Numbered from the stretch's first letter, positions 1 to 8,935 are shown. The stretch: DNA of 64,000 bases from VFKU01 sp038916785 (GCA_038916785.1 JBCLBO010000005.1:13525-77524), one strand, 5' to 3'. Notes: generated from the letters alone by a model not told the origin. Made by a program: numbers and translations.

Positions 1-662
1 AGGCCGATTTTCGTGATGATGCCGTAGTTCGATTGCGTGAAGAGGCCATCCAGGTAAGGGCCGACGCCGTAGGGGTAGCAGTGCGTCGCGCGCGCGCCGG
101 GGAAGTGACCGAAGCCGGTGTTCAACACGCGGCCGTCCGCCAGCACAATCTCCATTCCTGAGACGGTGAGAAAATGATCGCCATAACGCGTGTGGCCGAA
201 TCCGCGATCGGCGGTGTTGCCCACGAGGCTCGAATCCGGCCCGGCCGCCGTCGCGTCCATCCACAGGCCGGACTTCGTGTCGCGCAGATGATCGAAGAGT
301 TGCCCCTGCGAGACGCCCGGCTCAATCACGCAATACGCGAGGTCGGAGTGGACCTCGAGAATGCGGTTCATGCGACCGAGATCCACGATCGCGGCGCCTT
401 CCGTCGGTGCGCAGGCGTCGCCATAGCCCCAGTTTTTCCCGCACGAGATGGGGTAGAGGACCACGCCGTGCTCCGAGGCGATGCGCACGAGGGCCTGCAC
501 GTCTTCGGTGCTCTTCGGATAGAGCACGCAACTCGGCCGCGGCGCGGAGACCTGTGTAGTTCGGGCGTAGCGATCAATGGTAGCAACGTCATCGGCCACG
601 GCGCTGTTGCCGAGGGCGCTGCGCCACGCGGCGAGGGCGGTTGTTAGGGTCGAGGCCATCAT
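1..662 (-). CDS. FAD-linked oxidase, 4-cresol dehydrogenase/vanillyl-alcohol-oxidase-like (3' end off the window)
   Basis: Reading the minus strand from the tandem ATG codons at 662/659 gives an open frame to the window edge, about 220 residues. It shows the PCMH-type FAD-binding half of the family: PKSTEDVQALVRIA, then GKNWGYGDACAP, VDLGRMNRILEV, EPGVSQGQLFDHL and GNTADRGFGHTRYGDHF. This spacing is characteristic of 4-cresol dehydrogenase (hydroxylating) flavoproteins and vanillyl-alcohol oxidases, which oxidise para-substituted phenols. The substrate-binding C-terminal half is missing because the window ends, so the substrate and any covalent flavin attachment cannot be judged. It is divergent from the membrane glycosyltransferase at 813, across an A/T-rich gap at 663-710. 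No clear Shine-Dalgarno precedes the start. Confidence 0.85.
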   Translation of the reverse strand, partial: MMASTLTTALAAWRSALGNSAVADDVATIDRYARTTQVSAPRPSCVLYPKSTEDVQALVRIASEHGVVLYPISCGKNWGYGDACAPTEGAAIVDLGRMNRILEVHSDLAYCVIEPGVSQGQLFDHLRDTKSGLWMDATAAGPDSSLVGNTADRGFGHTRYGDHFLTVSGMEIVLADGRVLNTGFGHFPGARATHCYPYGVGPYLDGLFTQSNYGIITKIG

Positions 663-774
663 CAGACTCGTTGTCAAGTAATTTGTTCTATAGTAATGCA
701 TTTATGCGCCGGCGTCAATCGGGGTCGTCGCGGGGCGTTTCGTCCATTCCCGCCGCCGCCCCCGCCCGTCTGCG

Positions 775-803
775 TTGATGGTCCGGCGCGGCCGCTATAT
801 AAT
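775..803 (+). promoter_or_regulatory. sigma-70-type promoter TTGATG-17-TATAAT
   Basis: A -35 TTGATG (775-780) and a perfect -10 TATAAT (798-803) are separated by exactly 17 bases. The predicted transcription start falls about 7 bases after the -10, next to the ATG at 813, so the message would be leaderless or nearly so. This also decides the start of the downstream gene: the longer in-frame upstream extension would lie before the promoter. Confidence 0.65.
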
Positions 804-812
804 CCACGCACC

Positions 813-2480
813 ATGCGGAAGAATTTTCTTCGGCCGGACGCGTCTGGCCATCTCATTCCGATTGTCGTCGCCGTCGCTATCGTTCTTGTAACGCTGTTGT
901 TGTATCGCGGCATATTCAACATCACCTTCATGTCCGACGATACCATGGATTTCATCCAGGGCACCGAAATCGTCAAGCACGAGATTTGGTATCCCTTCAT
1001 CGGCAAGGGTATGTGGCGCGGCGGCCCGCAGTACTACCGGCCGCTGCCGGTGATCAGCCACGGCCTGGACGCGGTCCTCTTCGGATACTGGCCGGCGGCG
1101 CATCGGGCTACGCAGCTTCTGCTCCATCTCGCGTGTTGCATCATGGTTTATGCATTGTATCGCTCCTGGCTCGGGAGGCAGCGGGAGACGGAGGCCGCGC
1201 TGGGGGCGCTCTTCTTCGCGGTGCATCCTGTCCACGAACTTCCGATGTGGTGGGCCGGCACGCGCAACGACGTGATGTGCGGCATCTTCTACGTCGCCGC
1301 AGTGCTGTGTTTCACGGCCTACGTGCGGCGACGCAGCCGCGGCGCGCTCGGACTCGCGCTGGCTGCAACGGCTGCCGCATTGGCCTGTAAGGAGATGGCG
1401 TATTCCTTGCCGCTCGTCGCTTTCGCCGCCTGTCTCGCGTTCGCGCCTGGCGAAGGCGGAATTCGGAAGCGATTGTGGTCTGCCGTGATCGCGGTCGCGC
1501 CGCTCGTCGCAGTCGCCGCGGCGTTTGTGCTCTTTCGGCTGCTTCGCTATGATCTGGGCAGCACGCTCCTGGGCGTCCAGTTAGGTCCCGGCCACCTCCG
1601 CGCGATGGCGCACGCAGTCGCGCGCGGGTTGGTTTTTCCGTTTCAGATTTCCCTCCGCGAGATCGCGCGCTTGCATCCTGCGTCGGTGATCGCGGTCCTT
1701 GTCGCCGGCGCTGCGCTCGCGTCCCCACGGCTGCGCCGCTTGCGCTCGCCGATTGTGTTTGTTGGGGCGGCGTGGATCGCGCTCAGCCTGCTGCCCGTTC
1801 TGAGGACGCTGAGCCCCTGGGCGTTGTACATACCGTCTGTTGGATTTTGTTTGATCGCGGGCCACGTCCTCGCTCCCAGTCGCACGCGCAGCGGCGGGGC
1901 GGCCGCCGTTATCGTGGTCGCGATCGGCGCGGGCTACTCCGCGCAGTGGGTGCAGCGAAAAGCGGTCTGGCACGAGATGGATCGCGCAGCGGGCCGGTGC
2001 ATGCAGACCCTGCGCGCTGATTACAGCCGCGAAGCCTTCAGCCGTGCGCTCTTTCTCGATCTGCCCGGGAGCATCGGCGACGTTCCGCTGTATATGCACC
2101 ACTTCGCCGCGCGGCTGCCACTCGAGATGCCCGGCGGCGCGCCGCAGGCCACCGTACTCTCGATGATCATGTTTCCCGCGGGGCCGGAGCGCCAGGGTGT
2201 GACCATTGATGAACTTTCGCCCGGCGCGTGGCGCATCGCTCTCGAATCCGACAAGGCCCGCTTCGTGTTTCCCGAAAATGCTGAAGCGCTTTACCGCTTC
2301 GACGCCGGCGATGCGGGCGACGTGTACCGGCACCGGTGGGGCAGCTCCGAAGTGGCCGCCGAGAATCCGGATGGCCAGCCGAGCGCTGTAATCGTCCGGC
2401 TCGCGGACGATTTCCAATCCTGGACGAACGCGCCCATTTACTACTTCGCCCGCGGCGAACTCCATCGGTATTCGGAGTGA
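813..2480 (+). CDS. GT-C type integral membrane glycosyltransferase-like protein (TMTC/PMT-like)
   Basis: A 555-residue multi-pass membrane protein. The first helix (about residues 12-30) is followed by a periplasmic loop with an Asp pair (MSDDTMDF). Next comes QYYRPLPVISHGLDAVLFG with HRATQLLLHLACC, a pattern shared with TMTC-type and other GT-C glycosyltransferases that use lipid-linked sugars at the outer membrane leaflet. Roughly ten hydrophobic helices follow, then a soluble C-terminal segment of about 170 residues with no motif I recognise. The ATG at 813 was chosen because a strong promoter ends just before it. The frame is open further upstream, but that part reads like GC-rich noise. 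It is probably a monocistronic cell-envelope glycosylation gene; the acceptor is unknown. Confidence 0.7.
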   Translation: MRKNFLRPDASGHLIPIVVAVAIVLVTLLLYRGIFNITFMSDDTMDFIQGTEIVKHEIWYPFIGKGMWRGGPQYYRPLPVISHGLDAVLFGYWPAAHRATQLLLHLACCIMVYALYRSWLGRQRETEAALGALFFAVHPVHELPMWWAGTRNDVMCGIFYVAAVLCFTAYVRRRSRGALGLALAATAAALACKEMAYSLPLVAFAACLAFAPGEGGIRKRLWSAVIAVAPLVAVAAAFVLFRLLRYDLGSTLLGVQLGPGHLRAMAHAVARGLVFPFQISLREIARLHPASVIAVLVAGAALASPRLRRLRSPIVFVGAAWIALSLLPVLRTLSPWALYIPSVGFCLIAGHVLAPSRTRSGGAAAVIVVAIGAGYSAQWVQRKAVWHEMDRAAGRCMQTLRADYSREAFSRALFLDLPGSIGDVPLYMHHFAARLPLEMPGGAPQATVLSMIMFPAGPERQGVTIDELSPGAWRIALESDKARFVFPENAEALYRFDAGDAGDVYRHRWGSSEVAAENPDGQPSAVIVRLADDFQSWTNAPIYYFARGELHRYSE

Positions 2481-2593
2481 GTTGCGCCGCAGCAACATAC
2501 GCGTAGTTTACGGTGTGGAATCCGCTCCAAATATCCGGATACGATGCAAGGGCAATGGGATTGACGGCGAAACATTTCGTGAGGTGGTCCAGC

Positions 2594-3706
2594 ATGGCGA
2601 CAACGATTCAAGAGATGCAAATCAGCCGGCGGCGATTCCTGGCGGGCGCGGCAACAATTGGCGGCGCAGCGCTGACCGGGGGACTCGTGCGCGAGGCCTT
2701 TGCGGAGGTGAAACCCGAGATTTACGCGAAGGCCGAGGCGGCGGGATTTCCCAAGCCGCGATTCGTGCGGACCAACGGCATCCGCATGGCGGTTTACGAA
2801 CAAGGTGAAGGGTTCCCGATTGTATTCAGCCACGGCTTCCCGGAACTGGGATTCTCATGGCGGCATCAACTCTCTGCGCTGTCGAAGGCGGGGTTTCACG
2901 CGATCGCGCCGGACCAGCGCGGGTATGGCCGCACGGAGCGGCCCGAGAAAGTCGAAGACTACGACATCCACCATCTCACGGGCGACCTCGCTGGGATGCT
3001 CGACGCGCTGAAGATCGAGAAGGCGGTTTTCTGCGGGCACGATTGGGGCGGCGCCGTGGTATGGCAGATGGCGCATCTGCATCCGGACCGCGTCGCGGGC
3101 GTGATCGCGGTGAACACGCCGTACATGCCGCGTTCGCCGATGAACCCGGTCGAAATGCTACGTAAGATGCGTGGCGAGAACAATTATATCGTCTACTTCC
3201 AGCAGCCCGGAGTGGCGGACACCTTTCTGCACGACAACGTCGAGAAGGCATTTCGCGCGTTTTTGCGTAAGAGCGATCTAACCGCCGAGCAGTTCAACAA
3301 ACTGCCGGCGGACTCACCCGTGCGAAATTTCGACATCCAAATGATGATCGAGGCCGGCGGCGCCGCCGGCGGCGAGTACGTCTGCAGCGAGGACGAGCTC
3401 GCGTACTACATCGAGACCTTCCGCGACACGGGGTTCACCGGCGGGATCAACTGGTACCGAAACATCGAGCGGAACTGGAAGACCACCGAGGGCCAGCCGC
3501 AGAAACTCGAAGTGCCCGCGATGTACGTCGGCGCGCAGGACGACGTGATCCTGCCGCCGTCTATGCAGGAGGCGACCGCCGCGCTGGTTCCGGGCCTGGA
3601 GATGCACACGATCGGGCATTGCGGCCACTGGACGCAGCAGGAGAAGGCGGAGGAACTGAACACGCTGCTCATCGGCTGGATGACGAAGCGTTTCAAGTCT
3701 GCCTAG
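2594..3706 (+). CDS. Tat-exported alpha/beta hydrolase, soluble epoxide hydrolase type
   Basis: 370 residues from ATG 2594, which has the purine-rich ribosome site GAGGTGG just upstream. The N-terminus is a twin-arginine signal (SRRRFLAGAATIGGAAL), so the enzyme should be exported folded. The epoxide hydrolase signature is complete: the oxyanion motif HGFPE with His80, nucleophile Asp150 in GHDWGG, and the catalytic His345 in GHCGHWTQ. The cap region holds TGFTGGINWYRNIERNW, matching the Tyr-bearing lid of soluble epoxide hydrolases, which open epoxides to diols. Haloacid or haloalkane dehalogenases share the Asp nucleophile, but the lid favours an epoxide hydrolase. A longer in-frame start at 2513 would put 27 residues before the Tat signal and is unlikely. 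Confidence 0.85.
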   Translation: MATTIQEMQISRRRFLAGAATIGGAALTGGLVREAFAEVKPEIYAKAEAAGFPKPRFVRTNGIRMAVYEQGEGFPIVFSHGFPELGFSWRHQLSALSKAGFHAIAPDQRGYGRTERPEKVEDYDIHHLTGDLAGMLDALKIEKAVFCGHDWGGAVVWQMAHLHPDRVAGVIAVNTPYMPRSPMNPVEMLRKMRGENNYIVYFQQPGVADTFLHDNVEKAFRAFLRKSDLTAEQFNKLPADSPVRNFDIQMMIEAGGAAGGEYVCSEDELAYYIETFRDTGFTGGINWYRNIERNWKTTEGQPQKLEVPAMYVGAQDDVILPPSMQEATAALVPGLEMHTIGHCGHWTQQEKAEELNTLLIGWMTKRFKSA

Positions 3707-3722
3707 TGTCTTATCGAAAAAT

Positions 3723-3812
3723 GTAGTGACGGCCCCGCCGTGATGGCCCTTTCCGCTTTTCGTACCTGGGTCGCCGCGGCAAGGCAGGGCGGGGACGGGG
3801 CCCCGCCCCTAC
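3723..3812. repeat. Diverged copy of the 83-bp palindromic repeat
   Basis: The segment starts GTAGTGACGGCCCC and ends GGGGCCCCGCCCCTAC, so its outer arms resemble the GTAGGGGCGGCC/GGCCGCCCCTAC arms of the repeat at 5695, 22711, 22819 and 23585. At 90 bp, with mismatched arms, it looks like an old degraded copy. It lies between the convergent epoxide hydrolase and TPR/esterase genes. Confidence 0.55.
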
Positions 3813-3838
3813 ATTGGCAGGCGTCAGAAGGGCGGTGG

Positions 3839-5176
3839 CTAATTTTCCGACTGCTCCACCGGCGCGGCGCCTTCGAGGTCGCGGCGCGCGGCGTCGAGCA
3901 TCCAGTCCAGCATTTTCGCCTCTTCGGAAGGCGGCGCAGTGATGTGTCCGCCGGGAATCACTTGAACGCGGACCTCGTGTCCGTTGGCGCGCAGCCGCGC
4001 TGCATCCTTTGGAAAGTACGGCGCATTGAAGTCGTCGCGACCGTAGATGAATGCGACGCGGAGTTGGGGCGCGAGCGGAAGTTCGTCGCCAGGGTGGGCC
4101 ATCATCAGCACGCCCGCGAAGACATCCGGCCAGGTGGCTGCCGCACGCATGGCCATTCTGGCGCCGCCACTCGTTCCGGCCGCGAAGTTCAGGCTAGGGT
4201 GCGCGCGGAGGTGGCCTGACAGGAAGTCCATCGCGGTGATCTGCGCTTCCGTGTTACCGCCGGGATGGTCGTCGTTGTTGCTGGTGTTGAGCACAATGAG
4301 AATCACGCCGCGGCGCTCGGCCCACGGCTCGAGTCCAAGGAACCCGGGATTCACATGGGGCATCGTGATCGACAGCGTGGGGAAGAGGTCCTCTGGGCGA
4401 TCGCCGTAGGCCAGCGGGATGTAGACATCGAGCGTGTGCGGGCCCTGCCACCGTTCGAACCACGAGTCCTTGACCGGCAGTTGGCGATAAGTTCCCGGAC
4501 GCCACGCGGGCACGCCGGTCTCGGGATCGAGGTTCCATTCCTCGGGCGGGATTTCATAGCCGGGCCGTTTCGATGCGACTTCCTTTTCAGCGATCCGTTT
4601 GGATTCCGCCTCAAGCGCGGCGGCGTCGCGCTTCGCCTTGCGCCCGGCTAGCATCTTGGCGTGTTCGGCCACTGGGTCGAGGGGTTCCGCCGGTGGTTTC
4701 CGGGGGGCGGGGGCGGCCTCCGCGCGATCCGCGCGCGCCGCGGTCCGGATTCGGGGCCCGTCGTCCGGCGTCGTGTCGCGCTCCGCCAAATACGCGAATG
4801 CACCCGCGCACGCGATTACGGCGGCGATTGCCGCGAGTGGGGCACGGTAGGATCGTGTTGGCCGGAGATCGGGGGTCTCGACGTCGTCAAAGGCGGAATT
4901 CCGCGGCGGAACCGGCGGCGGTCCGTGGGTGCAGCGCAAAAGAATGCGCCGCGCGCGTGCGTCATCCTCCCGCGCGAGGATGGATTCGCAAATGTCTCGC
5001 GCGGCGCCGAAATCGCCGAGCGCGACCAGACACTCCGCCTGTGCGAGAAGGACGTGCTTTAGGCCCGGTGTGGCGGCGTCGAGTGCCTGCAAAAGTGCCA
5101 GCGCCTCGGCGTGTTGGCCGGCGCGAAACAACCGCTTGGCCTCGGTGTAGTGCAATTTCGCGGCGGCGGAATCCAT
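3839..5176 (-). CDS. TPR-anchored serine esterase (TPR, membrane helix, alpha/beta hydrolase)
   Basis: 445 residues. Residues 1-110 are TPR-like helices (AKRLFRAGQHAEALALLQAL, VALGDFGAARDICESIL). A single hydrophobic segment follows at about 130-150, then a charged, Ala/Pro-rich linker to about 225. The C-terminal part is a PHB-depolymerase or carboxylesterase-like alpha/beta hydrolase with nucleophile motif GTSGGARMA, an acidic segment YGRDDFNAPYFP and the catalytic His in PGGHITAPP. The TPR half should be cytoplasmic and the hydrolase half periplasmic, an unusual arrangement. The substrate is unknown. The ATG at 5176 begins the TPR unit directly. Confidence 0.7.
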   Translation of the reverse strand: MDSAAAKLHYTEAKRLFRAGQHAEALALLQALDAATPGLKHVLLAQAECLVALGDFGAARDICESILAREDDARARRILLRCTHGPPPVPPRNSAFDDVETPDLRPTRSYRAPLAAIAAVIACAGAFAYLAERDTTPDDGPRIRTAARADRAEAAPAPRKPPAEPLDPVAEHAKMLAGRKAKRDAAALEAESKRIAEKEVASKRPGYEIPPEEWNLDPETGVPAWRPGTYRQLPVKDSWFERWQGPHTLDVYIPLAYGDRPEDLFPTLSITMPHVNPGFLGLEPWAERRGVILIVLNTSNNDDHPGGNTEAQITAMDFLSGHLRAHPSLNFAAGTSGGARMAMRAAATWPDVFAGVLMMAHPGDELPLAPQLRVAFIYGRDDFNAPYFPKDAARLRANGHEVRVQVIPGGHITAPPSEEAKMLDWMLDAARRDLEGAAPVEQSEN

Positions 5177-5230
5177 CCTCGGGCTCCCGCTGTCGAGTCT
5201 ACCACGGGGAAGTGCGAGGTGTCACTCGAA

Positions 5231-5618
5231 CTAGAGCCGCGACTTAATTCCCTCGAGGAGATCGATGGCGCGGTCCTGATCGCCAGTTATTCCGACGCGA
5301 ATTTTAATCTCGCAGACCTCGCTGGTGATGGCCTCGATGTCGATCCAGAGTTCCTTGCCGTCCGCATATTTCGACTTGATGTGCGCAGACGCGATATCGG
5401 CCGACTTCGAGCTGACCGCGAGTTTCTTCGCCGCGAGGGTCGAGAGCGCGGCGTCGTACGCGCGATCGATCGGCGCGTTTACCTTGTCCACCAGGCGGCC
5501 CTCGTGATACATCACGCCCGCGGCCCCGGCCGCCCCCGCCGATGGCGAGCGCGACGCAGCCGGAGAGCGACAAGACAACGAGTAGGGTAGCGGTGATACG
5601 AATACACTGCGTGAACAT
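5231..5618 (-). pseudogene. DUF3568-like lipoprotein gene interrupted by a frameshift
   Basis: The reading frame from ATG 5618, preceded by the strong ribosome site GGAGGAAG, encodes a lipoprotein signal ending in the lipobox LSGC, then CVALAIGGGG. The conserved body (GVMYHEGRLVDKVNAPIDR, AYDAALSTLAAKKLAVSSK and onward to 5231) is in another frame. Removing one G from the run of five at 5533-5537 (C on the plus strand) joins the halves as CVALAIGGAAGAAGVMYHEG, the usual opening of DUF3568 lipoproteins. The intact product would be about 128 residues, anchored in the outer membrane. A homopolymer sequencing or assembly error is at least as likely as a real mutation, because both halves are otherwise well preserved. 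Confidence 0.7.
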
Positions 5619-5694
5619 TCGACTTCCTCCATTTGACTCTCTAGTGATTGACGCCCGCATGGCAGCGCGTATCCAGAATCCCATATCGACGTTC

Positions 5695-5777
5695 GTAGGG
5701 GCGGCCCCCTGTGGCCGCCCTGTCTTCAAAAGATGACGCCGTAAATATACAGGGCGGCCACAGGGGACCGCCCCTAC
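5695..5777. repeat. 83-bp palindromic repeat, copy 1
   Basis: This copy begins GTAGGGGCGGCCCCCTGTGG and ends with the near reverse complement, finishing ACCGCCCCTAC. The arms are about 27 bp and flank an unconserved centre of about 29 bp. It sits between the starts of the lipoprotein gene and the end of the radical SAM gene. The other copies of identical length are at 22711, 22819 and 23585. Confidence 0.85.
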
Positions 5778-5789
5778 ATGATCGGTACC

Positions 5790-8381
5790 TCAGGCCGTCG
5801 CGAAGGCATCCGCCAGCAGCGTGTCGCGCTTGACGACGCGGGTGGAGGCCGGGTTGAGGCCGAGGAGCGCGATGAGTTCCTTGGGTTTAGCGAGTTTGTC
5901 GCCCGCGACGATCGTCGCGAAGTCGATCGCGGCGGCACCGTCCTCGGAATCGCGAACGGCGAGTTCCTCGATCATCGGACGGATATTCAGCGCGGCCGTG
6001 CGCGGGCGCTGCTGTTGGCGGCCGCGGCCCTTGGGCGGTTTTTTCGCTTTCATCTTGCGATCGATCGTGACCTCGTCGCTCGTCATGAGCTCTGCGATGC
6101 GCGCCGCGAGCGCGGCCGGGTCCGCGGAGTCCGTGTAAATCGTATAGCGCAGGCCTTGCACCTGGCTCATGAGCGAGGGCGCGCGCATCGGGATTTCCTC
6201 GGCCTCGTAGCAACTGAAACCTTCGGGGAGCGTGGCCTGGATGCGCGCGAGCAATTCGCCCGGCTCGACGCGCTGGCTCAGCACGATGTCCATGTAATCG
6301 CCTTCGGACTCTTCGCCGACCGGCGCGGGCGTGGCGAAGGCCATCCGCGGGTGCGCGTGAAAACCCTGCGAGTACGACATCGGCGCGCGCGCGCGCCGCA
6401 GTGTGCGCTGCCAGGCGTTCATGAATTCGAGGTGCGAGAGGAAGCGCGCTTCGCCGCTGCGGCCGATGCGCAGCTTCAGCCGCTGCACAGCTTCCGGCTC
6501 GACGTATTTCACGCGCGGCGGCGTGACGTAGTCGCGTTCTTCAATGCGGCCGCGGCGCTGGTTTTTCAGCATGTGCTGGCAGAGTTCCGGCTCGCGGAGG
6601 ATCACGCCGCACATGTGGCACTTGCCCGCGCGGCAATCGAGCGCGTGCTGCAGCTCCATCGCGCGGTTCCAGTCGTCCTGGTACCACTTCTTCGGCGTCA
6701 GCACGTCGATGTGGTCCCAGGGCAGGCGCTCGTCGATCGCGCGCGCGCGAAACTCGCCCGCGACGTCGTAGTGTACGTCCTCGATCGCCTGTTTCCATGC
6801 GCTGAGGTTGCAGAGCTCGTCCCAGGACTCGAAGCGCGCGCCGCGGCGCCACGCCGCCTCGATCAGATCGCCGCCGCGCCGGTCCGCGCGCGTGATCAGG
6901 CCCTCGATGAAAGTCGTCGCGGCCTCGTGCCGGCCGAACTTGATGCCGGGGTTTTTGCGAAAGCGCGCATCGAGGATCCGCTGGCGGCGTTCGGTTTCTT
7001 CGAGGCCGATCTGCTCGGCCCACTGGAAGGGCGTGAAGGGTTTGGGCACAAAGGTCGAGACGCCGAGCCGGACCTTGGCTTTCGGATTGATCGGTTTGCC
7101 GACTTCCAGCGTGCGCTCGCACAGGTCCGCGATCGCTTCGATGTCTTCGTCGCGCTCGGTCGGCAGGCCGATCATGAAGTAGCACTTCACGTGGTCCCAG
7201 CCGCGCCGGTACGCTTCGGAGGCCATGTCGAGCAGGCCCTCGTCCGGGATCCATTTGTTGATCAGCGCGCGCAGGCGCGGCGACGCGGCCTCGGGCGCGA
7301 AGGTCAGCCCGCTGCGGCGCACGTCGGCCACGGCGTCCGCCATCTCCACGCTGAACGAATCGAGCCGCAGCGACGGCAGCGAGACGGAGATGCGATCGCG
7401 CCCGGCGCGCGCGGCGGCCTGCGCGGCGAGCTGCTTGGGCCGCGAGAAGTCGCAGGTCGAGAGCGAGACCAGCGCGACTTCCTCGTAGCCCGTCTTCGCG
7501 AGCGCCTCTTCCATTAGCTTGTCGATGGTTTCGAGCGAGCGCTCGCGCACGGGCCGCGTGACCATGCCGGCCTGGCAGAATCGGCAACCCTGCGTGCAGC
7601 CGCGAAGCACTTCGAGCGAGAGGCGGTCGTGGACCTGGCGCGTGTAGGGCACGATGTAGTTGGTCGGGAATTTCGCGGTTTCGAGATCGACGAGCTGTTT
7701 GACGATCTTCGGCGCGTCTTCCTTCGGGAGGATCTGGCCGTTCGGCATGGTCTCGAAGGGATACAACTCGGGGACGTAAATGCCTTCGATTTTCGCGAGC
7801 GCTTCGAGTTTCTCGCGGCGAGGCCGGCCTTTCAGCGGACGCACGCATTCCGCGATCGCGACGATGATGTCCTCGCCGTCGCCGATCGCGAAGAAATCGA
7901 TGAAGGGCGCGAGCGGCTCCGGGTTGAACACGGCGGGGCCGCCCGCGAAGAAGAGCGGGGCGTCCTCGGCGCGGTCCTTCGTGCGCAGGGGGAAGCCGGC
8001 CAGATCGATGACGTTGAGGATGTTCGTGTAGGTCAGCTCACTCTGCAGCGTGATGCCGATCATGTCCATGTCGGCGAGCGAGTCTTTGGATTCGTTGCAG
8101 AAGAGCGGTAGCGCCCGCTTGCGAAGTTCGGCCTCCATGTCCAGCCCCGGCGCATACGCGCGCTCGCACCAGACCCAATCGAGGTCGTTCAGGATGGAGT
8201 AGAGGATCAGGATGCCGAGGTTGCCCAGCCCGAGGTCATACAAATCCGGGAACACCAGCGACACGCGCAGCTCCACGGCGCGCGGGTCCTTGTGCGAGGT
8301 GTTCACCTCCGTGCCGAGATAGCGCGAGGGCTTCTCGACCTTCGGCAGGATTTCGTTATACAGGACGCTGCTCAGGTTCAT
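5790..8381 (-). CDS. Fused radical SAM protein, TIGR03960 (B12-binding) plus TIGR03936/DUF2344
   Basis: 863 residues from ATG 8381. The N-terminal third is the cobalamin-binding-like region (FPDLYDLGLGNLGILILY). The radical SAM core carries the 4Fe-4S motif CTQGCRFC within LRGCTQGCRFCQAGMVTRP. The C-terminal about 220 residues form the DUF2344 domain (GEARFLSHLEFMNAWQRTLR, YSQGFHAHPRMAFATP). The linker contains CRAGKCHMCGV, a possible extra metal site. TIGR03960 proteins often have DUF2344 as a separate neighbour; here the two are one polypeptide. The exact function is not established, though the genes often lie beside ribonuclease G and ribosomal protein genes, suggesting RNA or translation. 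Residues upstream of 8381 in the same frame look non-coding. Confidence 0.88.
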   Translation of the reverse strand: MNLSSVLYNEILPKVEKPSRYLGTEVNTSHKDPRAVELRVSLVFPDLYDLGLGNLGILILYSILNDLDWVWCERAYAPGLDMEAELRKRALPLFCNESKDSLADMDMIGITLQSELTYTNILNVIDLAGFPLRTKDRAEDAPLFFAGGPAVFNPEPLAPFIDFFAIGDGEDIIVAIAECVRPLKGRPRREKLEALAKIEGIYVPELYPFETMPNGQILPKEDAPKIVKQLVDLETAKFPTNYIVPYTRQVHDRLSLEVLRGCTQGCRFCQAGMVTRPVRERSLETIDKLMEEALAKTGYEEVALVSLSTCDFSRPKQLAAQAAARAGRDRISVSLPSLRLDSFSVEMADAVADVRRSGLTFAPEAASPRLRALINKWIPDEGLLDMASEAYRRGWDHVKCYFMIGLPTERDEDIEAIADLCERTLEVGKPINPKAKVRLGVSTFVPKPFTPFQWAEQIGLEETERRQRILDARFRKNPGIKFGRHEAATTFIEGLITRADRRGGDLIEAAWRRGARFESWDELCNLSAWKQAIEDVHYDVAGEFRARAIDERLPWDHIDVLTPKKWYQDDWNRAMELQHALDCRAGKCHMCGVILREPELCQHMLKNQRRGRIEERDYVTPPRVKYVEPEAVQRLKLRIGRSGEARFLSHLEFMNAWQRTLRRARAPMSYSQGFHAHPRMAFATPAPVGEESEGDYMDIVLSQRVEPGELLARIQATLPEGFSCYEAEEIPMRAPSLMSQVQGLRYTIYTDSADPAALAARIAELMTSDEVTIDRKMKAKKPPKGRGRQQQRPRTAALNIRPMIEELAVRDSEDGAAAIDFATIVAGDKLAKPKELIALLGLNPASTRVVKRDTLLADAFATA

Positions 8382-8474
8382 TGGGGTTCCGGCCGGGTTA
8401 GGGAGGATTCCGACGCGTGTATTATAAAGCCTGCGCTGCACAAGGGCAATGAAGCGGCAAAGGGAAGGAAACGC

Positions 8475-8928
8475 ATGAAACTCGTCCAGGACCTGAAGAA
8501 CTTCGCGCTGCGCGGCAACGTCATCGACTGGGTCGTCGGCTTCACCGTCGGCGCGGCCTTCACCTCCATCGCCAAGTCGCTCGTGGACGACATCATCATG
8601 CCGCCCGTCGGCGCGCTGATGGGCAACTATAGACTTCGCGGACATGTACGTCGTGCTCAAGGGGCCAGCAGACCTCGCCCACGGCCTGAGTCCCGCGGCA
8701 GCCAAAGCCGCCGGCGCGGTCACGCTGAACTACGGCATATTCATCAACAACGTCATCGCCTTCGCGCTGGTTACGCTCGTGATGTTCTTCCTAATCAGCG
8801 CCATCCAGCGGCTCGACCGCAAGAAACCCGCCACCACATCGCCAACAACAAAACCCTGCCCGCAATGCTGCACGGACATCCCCCTCGCCGCCAAGCGCTG
8901 CCCGAACTGTACGTCGCAGTTGGGATAA
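8475..8928 (+). pseudogene. mscL: mscL, large-conductance mechanosensitive channel, frameshifted, with C-terminal zinc ribbon
   Basis: ATG 8475 follows the ribosome site AAGGAA. The first frame reads the MscL N-terminal amphipathic helix and TM1 (LKNFALRGNVIDWVVGFTVG, IMPPVGALMG). The second frame continues DFADMYVVLKGPADLA with TM2 (LNYGIFINNVIAFALVTLV). The shift lies at 8627-8631: deleting the T at 8628 restores GNIDFADMY, exactly the MscL loop. The intact protein would be about 150 residues and ends in a four-Cys zinc ribbon (CPQCCTDIPLAAKRCPNC), a tail seen in some MscL subfamilies. The channel releases solutes on hypo-osmotic shock. One extra base in otherwise well-kept sequence may be an assembly error. 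Confidence 0.85.
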
Positions 8929-8935
8929 GTTCGGA

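Noticed and set aside
1307..1325. Second parS-like site
   Set aside because: TGTTTCACGG matches only one half-site; the other half does not fit.
5778..7517. 579-codon open frame on the plus strand opposite the radical SAM gene
   Set aside because: Its translation is Arg/Ala/His-rich shadow sequence with no motif, while the minus strand holds a complete recognised protein.
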